This document shows positions 1-8,569 of a stretch of 64,000 nucleotides of DNA, one piece after another (within the stretch, counting starts at the first letter, position 1; every line of letters begins with the position of its first letter). The stretch is from Eubacteriales bacterium (GTDB lineage Bacteria > Bacillota > Clostridia > Lachnospirales > Lachnospiraceae). A program made the translations under genes and the position numbers. Where the stretch lies: positions 1-64,000 of the forward strand of contig JAUNPU010000003.1 of assembly GCA_030536555.1 (NCBI GenBank), written 5' to 3'. The notes beneath the pieces were generated by a model that saw only the letters and a list, made by a program, of their open reading frames with translations, made no database searches and was not told the DNA's origin.

Positions 1-66
1 CGGCCAAGCTGATACTTAGCAAACTAGTTCGTACACAAAGTTGAGGAAGAACCTATTTTCTCATTT

Positions 67-76
67 ATTGTCCAAA
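67..76 (-). repeat. Lone ATTGTCCAAA repeat arm at left edge
   Basis: The 10-bp sequence ATTGTCCAAA is identical to the right-hand arm of the composite arrays at 14,560 and 29,510. It sits 90 bp beyond the prs stop codon. A left arm 30 bp upstream, as in the arrays, is not present, so this is a solitary or decayed copy, or the end of an array that lies outside the window. Confidence 0.5.
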
Positions 77-91
77 CAAGAGCGCAAAGAT

Positions 92-139
92 AAACGTGCA
101 CAACACACTGCAATCATCCGCAGTCTGTCGTGCACGTTT
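92..139 (-). terminator. Long imperfect hairpin after prs
   Basis: Two 20-nt arms (92-111 and 120-139; AAACGTGCAC against GTGCACGTTT at the ends, with one G-U pair and one mismatch further in) enclose an 8-nt loop. It lies 26 bp past the prs stop. There is no clear U-tract on the minus strand, so it could be a weak terminator or a 3'-end stabilising hairpin. Confidence 0.5.
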
Positions 140-165
140 TCTATGCAAATCAAATCAAAATCTAC

Positions 166-1374
166 TTACTTAATGGTCTGGAAATATTCATATCCGCCGT
201 CCTGGTACTTCTTCACCAGCTTCTGAATCTTCTCGGTCGGTGACAGGGCAGCGCCGATGGATACGTCGTGGTTGAAGGAGTTGATGATGGCAGCCATGTA
301 CTTGCTCATATCCGCTTCCAGATACCACTCGCGCTCCAACAGAGCCTGCGGGCGGTAGTTTAAGTTGGTGGTGATCACGTAGTCGATGTAGCCCTTCTCG
401 TAGAACTCATCGAACTTCTGCAGGCCGCTGGTGAACAGACCGAAGGTGCAGCAGATGATGACCTTTTCAGCCTTGCGCTCTTTCAGCTCTCTTGCAGTAT
501 CCAGCATGCTCTCGCCGGAGGAAATCATATCATCGATGATCAGGACGGTCTTGCCTTCTACGGATGCGCCCAGGAACTCATGAGCCACGATCGGGTTGCG
601 GCCGTCAATGACTCTGGAGTAGTCACGTCTCTTGTAGAACATACCCATGTCCACGCTTAAGTTGTTGGCAAGGTAGACAGCGCGGTTCATGGCGCCTTCA
701 TCCGGGCTGATGACCATCAGATGATCCTTGTCGATCTTTAAGGTCTTGTCATGGTTGAACAGCGCCTTGACAAACTGGTAGGTGGGCATGAAGTTATCGA
801 AGCCATTTAACGGGATTGCATTCTGTACCCGCGGGTCGTGGGCATCGAAGGTGATAATGTTGGATACGCCCATGCTGATCAGCTCTTCCAGTGCCATAGC
901 ACAGTCTAAGGACTCGCGCTTGCTGCGCTTGTGCTGACGTCCTTCGTATAAGAATGGCATGATTACGTTGACGCGGTGAGCGGTAGCAACGGAAGCTCCG
1001 ATGATTCGCTTCAGATCCTGATAGTGGTCATCGGGAGACATGTGGTTGGTATACCCGCATACAGAATAGGGGATGCTGTAGTTGGTTACATCCACCATAG
1101 CGAACAGATCTGCGCCGCGCACGGACTCTTTGATGACACCCTTTGCCTCGCCGGAACCAAAGCGTGGGCAGGAGCAGTTGAGCAGATAGGAATCCACATC
1201 ATAACCGCGGTAGTTTAAATCCTGCTTACGGCGGAGCAACTCCTCGGTGTCATTTCTGCGGAAATTGACGATGTGGTCATTGACCTTCAGCGCCAGATCC
1301 TTGCAGCTTTCCAGGGCTGCGATCTTTAACGGTGCCACCGGTAACGTGTCGTTGAATACATAATTGTTTGCCAT
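166..1374 (-). CDS. prs: Ribose-phosphate pyrophosphokinase (PRPP synthetase)
   Basis: Makes 5-phosphoribosyl-1-pyrophosphate from ribose 5-phosphate and ATP for purine, pyrimidine, histidine, tryptophan and NAD synthesis in the cytoplasm. The N-terminal half has the family segment RFGSGEAKGVIKESVRGADLF-like. The PRPP-binding loop reads IIDDMISSGES, with Asp281-Asp282. At 402 residues it is longer than the common ~315-residue enzyme; the extra length is spread over the N-terminus and C-terminus. The start at 1,374 (MANNYV) is chosen over an upstream in-frame ATG because AAAGGAG precedes it at the right distance and homology begins there. It is monocistronic on the minus strand and diverges from the DUF512 gene. 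Confidence 0.93.
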   Translation of the reverse strand: MANNYVFNDTLPVAPLKIAALESCKDLALKVNDHIVNFRRNDTEELLRRKQDLNYRGYDVDSYLLNCSCPRFGSGEAKGVIKESVRGADLFAMVDVTNYSIPYSVCGYTNHMSPDDHYQDLKRIIGASVATAHRVNVIMPFLYEGRQHKRSKRESLDCAMALEELISMGVSNIITFDAHDPRVQNAIPLNGFDNFMPTYQFVKALFNHDKTLKIDKDHLMVISPDEGAMNRAVYLANNLSVDMGMFYKRRDYSRVIDGRNPIVAHEFLGASVEGKTVLIIDDMISSGESMLDTARELKERKAEKVIICCTFGLFTSGLQKFDEFYEKGYIDYVITTNLNYRPQALLEREWYLEADMSKYMAAIINSFNHDVSIGAALSPTEKIQKLVKKYQDGGYEYFQTIK

Positions 1375-1474
1375 GTTGAAAACTCCTTTAACATAAGTAA
1401 ATGGATGCAGCTGCGCCATAGATGGCAGCCGCAAATGTTGATAAGCAGCAAAAGCCGACAACAATCTACTATAT

Positions 1475-1504
1475 TATATATCATTGTAAAATACACCCAG
1501 TCAA
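1475..1504 (-). promoter_or_regulatory. Putative sigma-A promoter of prs
   Basis: On the minus strand, TTGACT (1504-1499), an 18-bp spacer and TATATA (1480-1475), overlapped by TATAAT (1478-1473). It would give a leader of about 90 nt before the prs start. Confidence 0.6.
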
Positions 1505-1547
1505 TAGGTTAAATGATATTTCAGGAAAAAAAACAAAACAGCATTCC

Positions 1548-1576
1548 TTTACAAAGTCTGGGAATATTGATATGAT
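1548..1576 (+). promoter_or_regulatory. Sigma-A promoter for the DUF512-der operon
   Basis: TTTACA (1548-1553), 17-bp spacer, TATGAT (1571-1576). Transcription would start about 20 nt upstream of the ribosome site AGGAGAGG of the gene at 1,606. Confidence 0.7.
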
Positions 1577-1605
1577 AGATAGGATAACAGGAGAGGAATA
1601 TATAT

Positions 1606-3048
1606 ATGAAGAATAACGGTCATCTGATCCGGGCAGTTGATCCGGGCTCTATTGCAGAAGAGCTGGAGCTTGAGCCGGGCGATAAGCTGCTTAAGATCAA
1701 TGGAAATGAAGTAGAAGACATCTTTGATTATGAATATTACATGAACAGCGAGAGCATGGTCATGCTGGTGGAGAAGGCAGACGGCGATCTGTGGGAGCTG
1801 GAGATTGAGAACGACTATGAGGATCTGGGAATCACCTTTGAGAACGGGCTCATGAGCGATTACAAGTCCTGCAGCAACAAGTGCATTTTCTGCTTTATCG
1901 ACCAGATGCCGCCGGGCATGCGGGAGACGCTGTACTTTAAGGACGATGATTCCAGACTGTCCTTTCTGCAGGGCAACTATATTACCCTGACCAATATGAA
2001 GGATCACGACATTCAGCGGATTATCGACTTTAAGCTGGCACCGATCAATATTTCCGTCCACACCACCAATCCGGAGCTGCGGTGCATGATGCTGCACAAC
2101 CGGTTTGCCGGGGAGGCGTTGAAGAAAATCGACACCCTGTATGAGCACCGGATACCCATGAACGGACAGATCGTGCTGTGCAAGGGCGTCAACGACGGGG
2201 CGGAGTTAGACCGGACTATCCGGGACCTGACCAGGTATATTCCCTGCATGGAGAGCGTGTCTGTGGTGCCGGTGGGGCTTTCCAAGTTCCGGGACGGACT
2301 GCATCCCTTAGAGCCGTTTGAGAAGGCGGATGCCGAGGCTGCCCTGGCGATCATCGAGGGCTGGCAGAAGAAGATCTACGAGGAGCATGGCATTCATTTC
2401 ATCCACGCCAGCGACGAGTTCTACCTGACGGCGGAGCGGGAGCTTCCGGAGGAAGAGCGGTATGACGGCTTCCCCCAGCTGGAGAACGGCGTGGGGATGC
2501 TGCGACTGCTTGACTCAGAGGTGGACGAGGCCCTTGCGAAGCTTGAGCATGAGTGGGAGCGTGCAGACGGCGATGTGAAAGAAGTGTCGGAGAGCGGGAA
2601 CAACGCTGCCGGAGAGTCGGAGAGTGGAAACAACGCTGCCGACATTCCGGCGGAGGAGATTTCCATTGCGACCGGTCTTTTGGCATACCCCTACTTAAAG
2701 AAGCAGATCGAGAAGATCACTGCTCGGTTCCCTCAGAAGAAGGTTCATCTGTATGCGATCCGCAATGACTTCTTCGGGGAGATGATTACCGTAGCCGGTC
2801 TGATCACCGGTCAGGACTTACAGAAGCAGCTTTCCGGGCAGCAGCTTGGGACAAGGCTTTTGCTTCCCGTCTGCATGTTCCGGAGCGGCGAGGAGGTATT
2901 TCTGGACGATGTGACCCGGGCAGAGGTGCAAACTGCTTTACAAGTTCCGGTGAATATTGTAAAATCAAGCGGGCAGGATCTGCTGGATGCGATTCTGTAT
3001 CCTGCGGCAGATGAGGAAACTGTCGTATATCGCGGATATGAACTGTAA
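1606..3048 (+). CDS. DUF512 family protein with PDZ-like and radical-SAM-type domains
   Basis: The function of this family is not established. Residues 1-65 look like a PDZ domain ([19 protein letters not shown]). Cys89, Cys93 and Cys96 form a CX3CX2C cluster (CSNKCIFC) typical of radical-SAM [4Fe-4S] enzymes. The C-terminal half matches the DUF512 family. Residues ~325-350 carry an insertion made of two copies of SESGNNAA, encoded by a 30-bp tandem duplication. The gene lies immediately upstream of der, a frequent arrangement in Clostridia. ATG at 1,606 follows AGGAGAGG. It is 480 residues, slightly longer than usual because of the insertion. Confidence 0.85.
   Translation: MKNNGHLIRAVDPGSIAEELELEPGDKLLKINGNEVEDIFDYEYYMNSESMVMLVEKADGDLWELEIENDYEDLGITFENGLMSDYKSCSNKCIFCFIDQMPPGMRETLYFKDDDSRLSFLQGNYITLTNMKDHDIQRIIDFKLAPINISVHTTNPELRCMMLHNRFAGEALKKIDTLYEHRIPMNGQIVLCKGVNDGAELDRTIRDLTRYIPCMESVSVVPVGLSKFRDGLHPLEPFEKADAEAALAIIEGWQKKIYEEHGIHFIHASDEFYLTAERELPEEERYDGFPQLENGVGMLRLLDSEVDEALAKLEHEWERADGDVKEVSESGNNAAGESESGNNAADIPAEEISIATGLLAYPYLKKQIEKITARFPQKKVHLYAIRNDFFGEMITVAGLITGQDLQKQLSGQQLGTRLLLPVCMFRSGEEVFLDDVTRAEVQTALQVPVNIVKSSGQDLLDAILYPAADEETVVYRGYEL
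2584..2643 (+). repeat. 30-bp tandem duplication inside the DUF512 gene
   Basis: Two successive 30-bp units, each encoding SESGNNAA plus two residues, differ at only a few positions. The reading frame is preserved, so the result is a flexible, polar loop rather than a disruption. Confidence 0.75.
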
Positions 3049-3101
3049 CTGAGAAGAACGTGAAGCTGGTCAGTTACTTAGGATTAAAGGAGATAGAATA
3101 T

Positions 3102-4430
3102 ATGAGTAAACCGATTGTTGCAATAGTAGGACGCCCCAATGTGGGAAAGTCTACCCTGTTCAATGTACTGGCAGGCGAGACCATTTCCATCGTAAAGGAT
3201 ACGCCCGGTGTGACCAGAGACCGTATTTATGCGGACTGTACCTGGCTGAATATGAACTTTACCCTGATTGATACCGGTGGTATCGAGCCGGACAGCAGGG
3301 ACATCATCCTGTCCCAGATGCGGGAGCAGGCGCAGATCGCCATTGATACGGCGGACGTGATCATTTTCATCGTAGATGTGCGCCAGGGACTGGTGGACTC
3401 GGACTCCAAGGTGGCAGATATGCTCCGCAAGTCCGGCAAGCCGGTGGTGCTGGCTGTCAACAAGGTGGACAGCTTCCAGAAGTTCGGCAACGATGTGTAC
3501 GAGTTCTACAATCTGGGAATCGGCGATCCCATGCCGGTATCAGCTGCATCCCGCCTGGGACTGGGCGATCTGCTGGATGAGGTGGCGAAGCACTTTACGG
3601 CAGAGCAGCTGGAGGAGACGGAGGACGATCGTCCCCGGGTTGCCATTGTAGGAAAGCCCAACGTAGGAAAGTCCTCTCTGATCAACAAGATGATCGGTGA
3701 GAACCGGGTGATTGTGTCCAATATTGCAGGTACTACCCGGGATGCGGTGGACACGGAGGTGGTTCACAACGGCACCGAGTATGTCTTCATTGACACGGCA
3801 GGTCTGCGCCGCAAGAGCAAGGTCAAGGAGGACCTGGAGCGCTACAGCATCATCCGTACCGTGTCCGCCGTGGAGAGAGCCGATGTGGTGATCATGGTCA
3901 TCGACGCGACCGAGGGCGTGACCGAGCAGGATGCCAAGATTGCAGGAATCGCTCACGACCGGGGCAAGGGCATCATCGTGGCAGTGAACAAGTGGGATGC
4001 CATCGAGAAGAATGACAAGACCATCTACGACTTCACCAAGAAGGTGCAGGATACCCTGTCCTTCATGCCCTATGCGGAGCTGGTATTTATCTCTGCAGTG
4101 ACGGGGCAGCGTATCGGCAAGATGTTCGACCTGATCGATATGGTGCGGGAGAACCAGACGCTTCGTGTGGCTACGGGTGTGCTGAACGAGATTCTGACGG
4201 AAGCCGTTGCGATGCAGCAGCCGCCGTCTGACAAGGGCAAGCGCCTGAGACTGTACTACATGACTCAGGTTGCGGTGAAGCCGCCGACCTTCGTCATTTT
4301 TGTAAATGACAAGGAGCTGGCACACTTCTCCTATATCCGGTATCTGGAGAACCGGATTCGTGATTCCTTTGGCTTCAAGGGCACGGCACTGAAATTTATC
4401 GTCCGGGAACGTTCCGGGAAGGAGGAGTAA
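3102..4430 (+). CDS. der: Ribosome assembly GTPase Der (EngA)
   Basis: Essential GTPase with two tandem G domains and a KH-like C-terminal domain, acting in 50S ribosomal subunit assembly. The first P-loop is GRPNVGKST (residues 10-18), the second GKPNVGKSS (from residue 184); NKVD and NKWD supply the G4 motifs. 442 residues is normal for the family. The ATG at 3,102 is preferred to a start 42 bp upstream because AAAGGAGA precedes it and the family begins with this [10 protein letters not shown]. It follows the DUF512 gene by 53 bp and overlaps plsY by one base (TAATG), implying translational coupling. Confidence 0.97.
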   Translation: MSKPIVAIVGRPNVGKSTLFNVLAGETISIVKDTPGVTRDRIYADCTWLNMNFTLIDTGGIEPDSRDIILSQMREQAQIAIDTADVIIFIVDVRQGLVDSDSKVADMLRKSGKPVVLAVNKVDSFQKFGNDVYEFYNLGIGDPMPVSAASRLGLGDLLDEVAKHFTAEQLEETEDDRPRVAIVGKPNVGKSSLINKMIGENRVIVSNIAGTTRDAVDTEVVHNGTEYVFIDTAGLRRKSKVKEDLERYSIIRTVSAVERADVVIMVIDATEGVTEQDAKIAGIAHDRGKGIIVAVNKWDAIEKNDKTIYDFTKKVQDTLSFMPYAELVFISAVTGQRIGKMFDLIDMVRENQTLRVATGVLNEILTEAVAMQQPPSDKGKRLRLYYMTQVAVKPPTFVIFVNDKELAHFSYIRYLENRIRDSFGFKGTALKFIVRERSGKEE

Positions 4431-5065
4431 TGGAGAGAGTAATCTGTCTTCTGATGGGGTATGTATTTGGTCTGTTTCAGACCGGTTATCTTTACAGCAG
4501 GGCTCACAGCATTGATATCCGCAACTACGGAAGCGGCAATTCCGGCAGCACCAATATTCTGCGGGTGATGGGTGTGAAAGCAGGGCTGGTGGTATTTCTG
4601 GGGGATGCATTTAAGATGATTTTCGCCTGTCTGCTGACCCGGTATCTGTTCAGGGAGCAGCCGGATATGATGTATGTATATCTGCTCTACACCGGCTTTG
4701 GTGTGGTGATGGGACATAACTATCCGTTCTACATGGGCTTTAAGGGCGGCAAGGGCATCGCGGCTTCCGCGGGGCTTCTGGCTTCCACGGACTGGCGCGT
4801 GATGCTGGTCTGCCTGGTGGTATTTGTGACCATCGTGGCAGTGACCCGCTACGTCTCTCTGGGTTCGATTCTGGTGATGATTCTGTTCTTTATCGGCATG
4901 GTATTCTTCGGATACCGGGGAGATTACGGCATTGCCACAGCCCATCTTATGGAGTTCTACGGGATGGCAGGCGTGATTGCCGGCATGGGAATCTGGCGCC
5001 ATCACAGTAATATCAGGCGGCTTCTCTCCGGTACGGAGAACAAGCTTGGAGCAAAGAAAAAATAG
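4430..5065 (+). CDS. plsY: Glycerol-3-phosphate acyltransferase PlsY
   Basis: Membrane enzyme that transfers the acyl group from acyl-phosphate to glycerol 3-phosphate, the first step of phospholipid synthesis in Gram-positive bacteria. The conserved motifs are visible: GSGNSGSTN (residues ~36-44) and GFKGGKGIA near residue 104, with several hydrophobic membrane segments between them. 211 residues is typical. The start codon overlaps the der stop, and gpsA, which supplies its substrate, follows 22 bp later, so the three form one operon. Confidence 0.95.
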   Translation: MERVICLLMGYVFGLFQTGYLYSRAHSIDIRNYGSGNSGSTNILRVMGVKAGLVVFLGDAFKMIFACLLTRYLFREQPDMMYVYLLYTGFGVVMGHNYPFYMGFKGGKGIAASAGLLASTDWRVMLVCLVVFVTIVAVTRYVSLGSILVMILFFIGMVFFGYRGDYGIATAHLMEFYGMAGVIAGMGIWRHHSNIRRLLSGTENKLGAKKK

Positions 5066-5087
5066 ATGATACAGGAGTGTATGAGAA

Positions 5088-6098
5088 ATGGCAGCTATCG
5101 GCATCATTGGTTCAGGCAGCTGGGGAATCGCGCTTGCAGTGCTTCTGCATACAAATGGACATCGGGTAACAGTCTGGTCCACCCGGGAGGAGAAGGCAAG
5201 GTCTCTTAGGGAGAGCAGAAGGCTTAAGACCCTTCCTGATGTGGAGCTGCCGGAGGATATGGAGTTTACCGGCGATCTTGAGACAGCCATGAGGGACAAA
5301 CAGGTGCTGGTGATGGCGGTTCCGTCCATCTATGTGCGTGCGACTGCGGCAAAGATGTGTCCGTACTGCGCGGACGGTCAGCTGATCGTCAATGTGGCAA
5401 AGGGCATCGAGGAGGCGACTCTCAAGACTCTGTCGGAGATCATAGAAGAGGAGATTCCCCGTGCGAAGGTGACGGTGCTTTCCGGTCCCAGCCACGCGGA
5501 GGAGGTGAGCCGCGGTCTCCCTACCACCTGTGTGGTGGGCGCCGGGGACAGAGGGACGGCGGAGTACGTCCAGGCTCTGTTTATGAGTTCTTCCTTCCGG
5601 GTCTACACCAGCCCGGATGTGCTGGGTATCGAGGTGGGCGGCGCCATGAAAAATGTCATCGCCCTGGCAGCCGGAATCGCAGATGGTCTGGGCTGCGGGG
5701 ACAATACCAAGGCTGCACTGATCACCCGCGGCATCAATGAGATTGCAAGGCTGGGGATCGCCATGGGCGGACGGTTCGAGACCTTTTCGGGTCTGACCGG
5801 AATCGGAGATCTGATTGTGACCTGTGCCAGCATGCACAGCCGCAACCGGAGAGCCGGCATCCTGATCGGCAAAGGCTATACCATGGAGGCGGCCATGCAG
5901 GAGGTCGAGATGGTGGTCGAGGGCGTGTACTCGGCAAAGGCAGGTCTGGCGCTGGCTGAGAAGTATCAGGTACAGATGCCCATTCTGACCGAGGTCAATC
6001 ATGTGCTGTTTGACGGCAAGTCTGCCCGGGATGCGGTGGAGGACCTGATGCTGCGTGACAGGACCGTGGAAAGCCAGGGGGTTCCCTGGGAGGCATAG
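5088..6098 (+). CDS. gpsA: Glycerol-3-phosphate dehydrogenase [NAD(P)+]
   Basis: Reduces dihydroxyacetone phosphate to sn-glycerol 3-phosphate, the precursor consumed by the adjacent plsY product. The N-terminal Rossmann motif is GSGSWG (residues 8-13). GPSHAEEV, the GGAMKN segment with the catalytic lysine, and GDNTKAALITRG are all present. 336 residues matches the family. AGGAG lies 11 nt before the ATG. No obvious terminator follows; the 190 bp to livJ contain a strong promoter. Confidence 0.96.
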   Translation: MAAIGIIGSGSWGIALAVLLHTNGHRVTVWSTREEKARSLRESRRLKTLPDVELPEDMEFTGDLETAMRDKQVLVMAVPSIYVRATAAKMCPYCADGQLIVNVAKGIEEATLKTLSEIIEEEIPRAKVTVLSGPSHAEEVSRGLPTTCVVGAGDRGTAEYVQALFMSSSFRVYTSPDVLGIEVGGAMKNVIALAAGIADGLGCGDNTKAALITRGINEIARLGIAMGGRFETFSGLTGIGDLIVTCASMHSRNRRAGILIGKGYTMEAAMQEVEMVVEGVYSAKAGLALAEKYQVQMPILTEVNHVLFDGKSARDAVEDLMLRDRTVESQGVPWEA

Positions 6099-6228
6099 GA
6101 GAGCTGTGGGGCACAGGAGAGCCGGGAAAGGCATAGTTCTTCTCTCTGATAGAACACAGGGTTATGGCTGGTATGAAAAATTGGTATTTAACAAAGCGCA
6201 TCTGCAGCAGTTTAGAGCGGAAAAGTGC

Positions 6229-6257
6229 TTGACAATCAATTTTTATACAACTATAAT
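6229..6257 (+). promoter_or_regulatory. Consensus sigma-A promoter of the liv operon
   Basis: TTGACA (6229-6234), 17-bp spacer, TATAAT (6252-6257): a perfect match to both hexamers. Transcription would start near 6,264, leaving a short leader of about 27 nt that includes AGGAGG. Confidence 0.9.
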
Positions 6258-6290
6258 GGGAACAAGTTTTATAAAATAGGAGGAACTATT

Positions 6291-7520
6291 ATGAGAAAAG
6301 TTGTTAGTTTAGGATTAGCAGCAATGATGGCATTATCCCTGACCGCATGTGGCGGCGGAGATACCGCAGCAACCACTGCAGCAGCAAAGGATGCAGAGAC
6401 CACTGCGGCAGCTGACAGTGCAGAGACCACCGCAGCAGCAGGTGAGGCAGCAGGCGCTGAGGCCGGCACCATCAAGCTGGGCGTGATCGGACCGCTGACC
6501 GGACCGGCAGCAACCTACGGCATCGCAGTTGCCAACGGCGCTGACATGGCAGCAAAGGAGATCAATGCAGCAGGCGGCGTGAACGGCATCATGTTCGAGG
6601 TTCAGGCTGAGGATGATGAGAATGACCCGGAGAAGTCCATCAACGCATACAACACCTTAAAGGATGCAGGCATGCAGATGTTAGTGGGTACCACCACTTC
6701 CAAACCGTGTATCGCAGTGGCAGCAGAGACTGCCAATGACAATATGTTCCAGATCACCCCGTCCGGTTCCGCAGTAGAGTGCGTAGCCAATGACAACGTA
6801 TTCCGTGTATGCTTTGCAGACCCGGATCAGGGTACTGTATCTGCAAAGTACATCGGCGAGAACAAGCTGGCAACCAAGGTTGCAATCATCTACGACAGCT
6901 CCACCGAGTATTCCGCAGGTATCCGCGAGACCTTCGTGAAGGAAGCAGCCAATGAGGGTCTGGAGATCGTTGCTGACGAGGCATTTACCGCAGACAGCAA
7001 CACCGATTTCTCCGTACAGTTAGACAAGGCGAAAGAGGCCGGCGCAGAGCTGGTATTCCTGCCGATTTACTATCAGGAGGCTTCCGTTATCCTGAAGCAG
7101 GCACATGACAAAGAGTTCGCACCGATCTTCTTCGGCTGTGACGGTATGGATGGTATCTTAAGCGTTGAGAACTTCGACACCTCTTTAGCTGAGGGTCTGA
7201 TGCTTCTGACTCCGTTCTCCAGCACCGATGACAGCAGCAAGAAGTTCACCGAGGACTATGTAGCAGCTTACGGCACCGACCCGAACCAGTTCGGCGCAGA
7301 TTCCTACGATGCAGTATACGCAATCGCAGCAGCTGTTGAGAAGGCAGGCATCACCGCTGATATGGATTACTCCGCAATGTGTGACGCTATGAAGACCGCT
7401 ATGACCGAGATCTCCATCGATGGTCTGACCGGTGCAGGCATGACCTGGAATGCAGCAGGTGAGCCGAACAAGGCTCCGAAGGCTGTTAAGATCGTAAACG
7501 GCGCTTATGAGATGCAGTAA
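6291..7520 (+). CDS. livJ: Branched-chain amino-acid ABC transporter, substrate-binding lipoprotein
   Basis: Extracellular lipid-anchored receptor that captures leucine, isoleucine or valine and delivers it to the LivHM permease encoded downstream. A lipoprotein signal peptide ends in LTAC with Cys20. It is followed by an Ala/Thr/Glu-rich tether (~residues 25-55) and then a type I periplasmic-binding fold starting IKLGVIGPLTGPAATYG. 409 residues from the ATG at 6,291, which has AGGAGG at the correct spacing; an in-frame ATG 66 bp upstream lies inside the promoter region. The exact ligand cannot be read from sequence. Confidence 0.93.
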   Translation: MRKVVSLGLAAMMALSLTACGGGDTAATTAAAKDAETTAAADSAETTAAAGEAAGAEAGTIKLGVIGPLTGPAATYGIAVANGADMAAKEINAAGGVNGIMFEVQAEDDENDPEKSINAYNTLKDAGMQMLVGTTTSKPCIAVAAETANDNMFQITPSGSAVECVANDNVFRVCFADPDQGTVSAKYIGENKLATKVAIIYDSSTEYSAGIRETFVKEAANEGLEIVADEAFTADSNTDFSVQLDKAKEAGAELVFLPIYYQEASVILKQAHDKEFAPIFFGCDGMDGILSVENFDTSLAEGLMLLTPFSSTDDSSKKFTEDYVAAYGTDPNQFGADSYDAVYAIAAAVEKAGITADMDYSAMCDAMKTAMTEISIDGLTGAGMTWNAAGEPNKAPKAVKIVNGAYEMQ

Positions 7521-7555
7521 TCTGCATATTTGATTACGATACGAGACCCGATGGA

Positions 7556-7596
7556 GGGCTGCCGCACTCAATATAAGCAGTGCGGCAGCCCTTTTT
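7556..7596 (+). terminator. Intrinsic terminator between livJ and livH
   Basis: A perfect 13-bp stem (7556-7568 with 7579-7591, GGGCTGCCGCACT) with a 10-nt loop is followed by TTTTT. Its position inside the operon suggests partial termination, giving more receptor than permease. Confidence 0.93.
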
Positions 7597-7598
7597 AC

Positions 7599-7627
7599 TT
7601 GAACTTCATGTATACCTGTGATAAAAT
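7599..7627 (+). promoter_or_regulatory. Possible secondary promoter upstream of livH
   Basis: TTGAAC (7599-7604), 17-bp spacer, TAAAAT (7622-7627), starting three bases after the terminator T-run. It could give livHMGF independent transcription. Confidence 0.5.
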
Positions 7628-7678
7628 CGACGTAAATGTTTTGCTTCAAAAGAAAAAAATAAAGAGGTGGTAGGATTC

Positions 7679-8560
7679 ATGAGTTTTCTGTCTTATTTAA
7701 TCAATGGCATCAGCCTGGGCAGTATCTATGCAATCATCGCGCTGGGATACACGATGGTATATGGTATTGCGAGAATGCTGAACTTCGCCCACGGTGATAT
7801 TATCATGGTCGGCGGATTTGTGATCTTCACGATTGTCAGCACCCTGAGTCTTCCGCCCATGCTGGGAATCCTGGCCGCTGTTGCAGCCTGTACTCTGCTG
7901 GGCGTAGTGATCGAGCGGGTGGCATACAAGCCCCTGAGAGGAGCCTCCTCTCTGGCAGTTCTGATCACGGCGATCGGCGTCAGCTACCTGCTGCAGAACG
8001 TAGCACTGCTGATCTTCGGTTCCAATGCACGTCAGTTCACATCGGTTGTGAATGTGCCGAACTTAAAGCTTGCCGGAGGGGCGCTGTCCATATCCGGTGT
8101 GACCATGGTGACCATCGCAAGCTGTATCGTCATCATGGTTGGTCTGACCACGTTTATCAACAAGACGAAGATCGGTCAGGCGATGCTTGCGGTATCTGAG
8201 GATACCGGCGCGGCAACCCTGATGGGTATTGACGTCAACAAGACCATTTCCGTGACCTTTGCCATCGGCTCCGCACTGGCAGCCATCGCAGGGGCACTGC
8301 TTTGCTCCACATACCCGTCCCTGACCCCGTACACCGGCTCCATGCCGGGTATCAAGGCGTTCGTGGCGGCGGTATTTGGCGGCATCGGCTCCATCCCGGG
8401 AGCCATGATCGGCGGTATCCTCTTAGGTATCATCGAGAACCTGTCCAAGGCTTACATTTCTTCTCAGCTGTCTGACGCGATCGTATTTGCGGTGCTGATC
8501 GTGGTGCTGCTGGTTCGCCCGACCGGTATTCTGGGCAAGAAGATTACGGAGAAAGTGTAG
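7679..8560 (+). CDS. livH: Branched-chain amino-acid ABC transporter permease LivH
   Basis: Integral membrane permease forming the transport channel with LivM. Sequence is almost entirely hydrophobic helices. The family-typical N-terminal stretch GSIYAIIALGYTMVYG leads to MLNFAHGD. 293 residues from the ATG at 7,679; the in-frame GTG 12 bp upstream overlaps the likely ribosome site GAGGTGG and is less likely. livM begins within 10 bp of its stop codon. Confidence 0.93.
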   Translation: MSFLSYLINGISLGSIYAIIALGYTMVYGIARMLNFAHGDIIMVGGFVIFTIVSTLSLPPMLGILAAVAACTLLGVVIERVAYKPLRGASSLAVLITAIGVSYLLQNVALLIFGSNARQFTSVVNVPNLKLAGGALSISGVTMVTIASCIVIMVGLTTFINKTKIGQAMLAVSEDTGAATLMGIDVNKTISVTFAIGSALAAIAGALLCSTYPSLTPYTGSMPGIKAFVAAVFGGIGSIPGAMIGGILLGIIENLSKAYISSQLSDAIVFAVLIVVLLVRPTGILGKKITEKV

Positions 8561-8569
8561 GTGTATGGT

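Noticed and set aside
41..226. 61-codon open frame at the left edge
   Set aside because: No ribosome site, it overlaps the prs 3' end and the hairpin, and its product is not protein-like.
2399..2686. Antisense frames of 81-95 codons within the DUF512 gene
   Set aside because: They are shadows of a GC-rich, conserved coding frame on the plus strand, without ribosome sites; the same applies to the other long antisense frames in this window.
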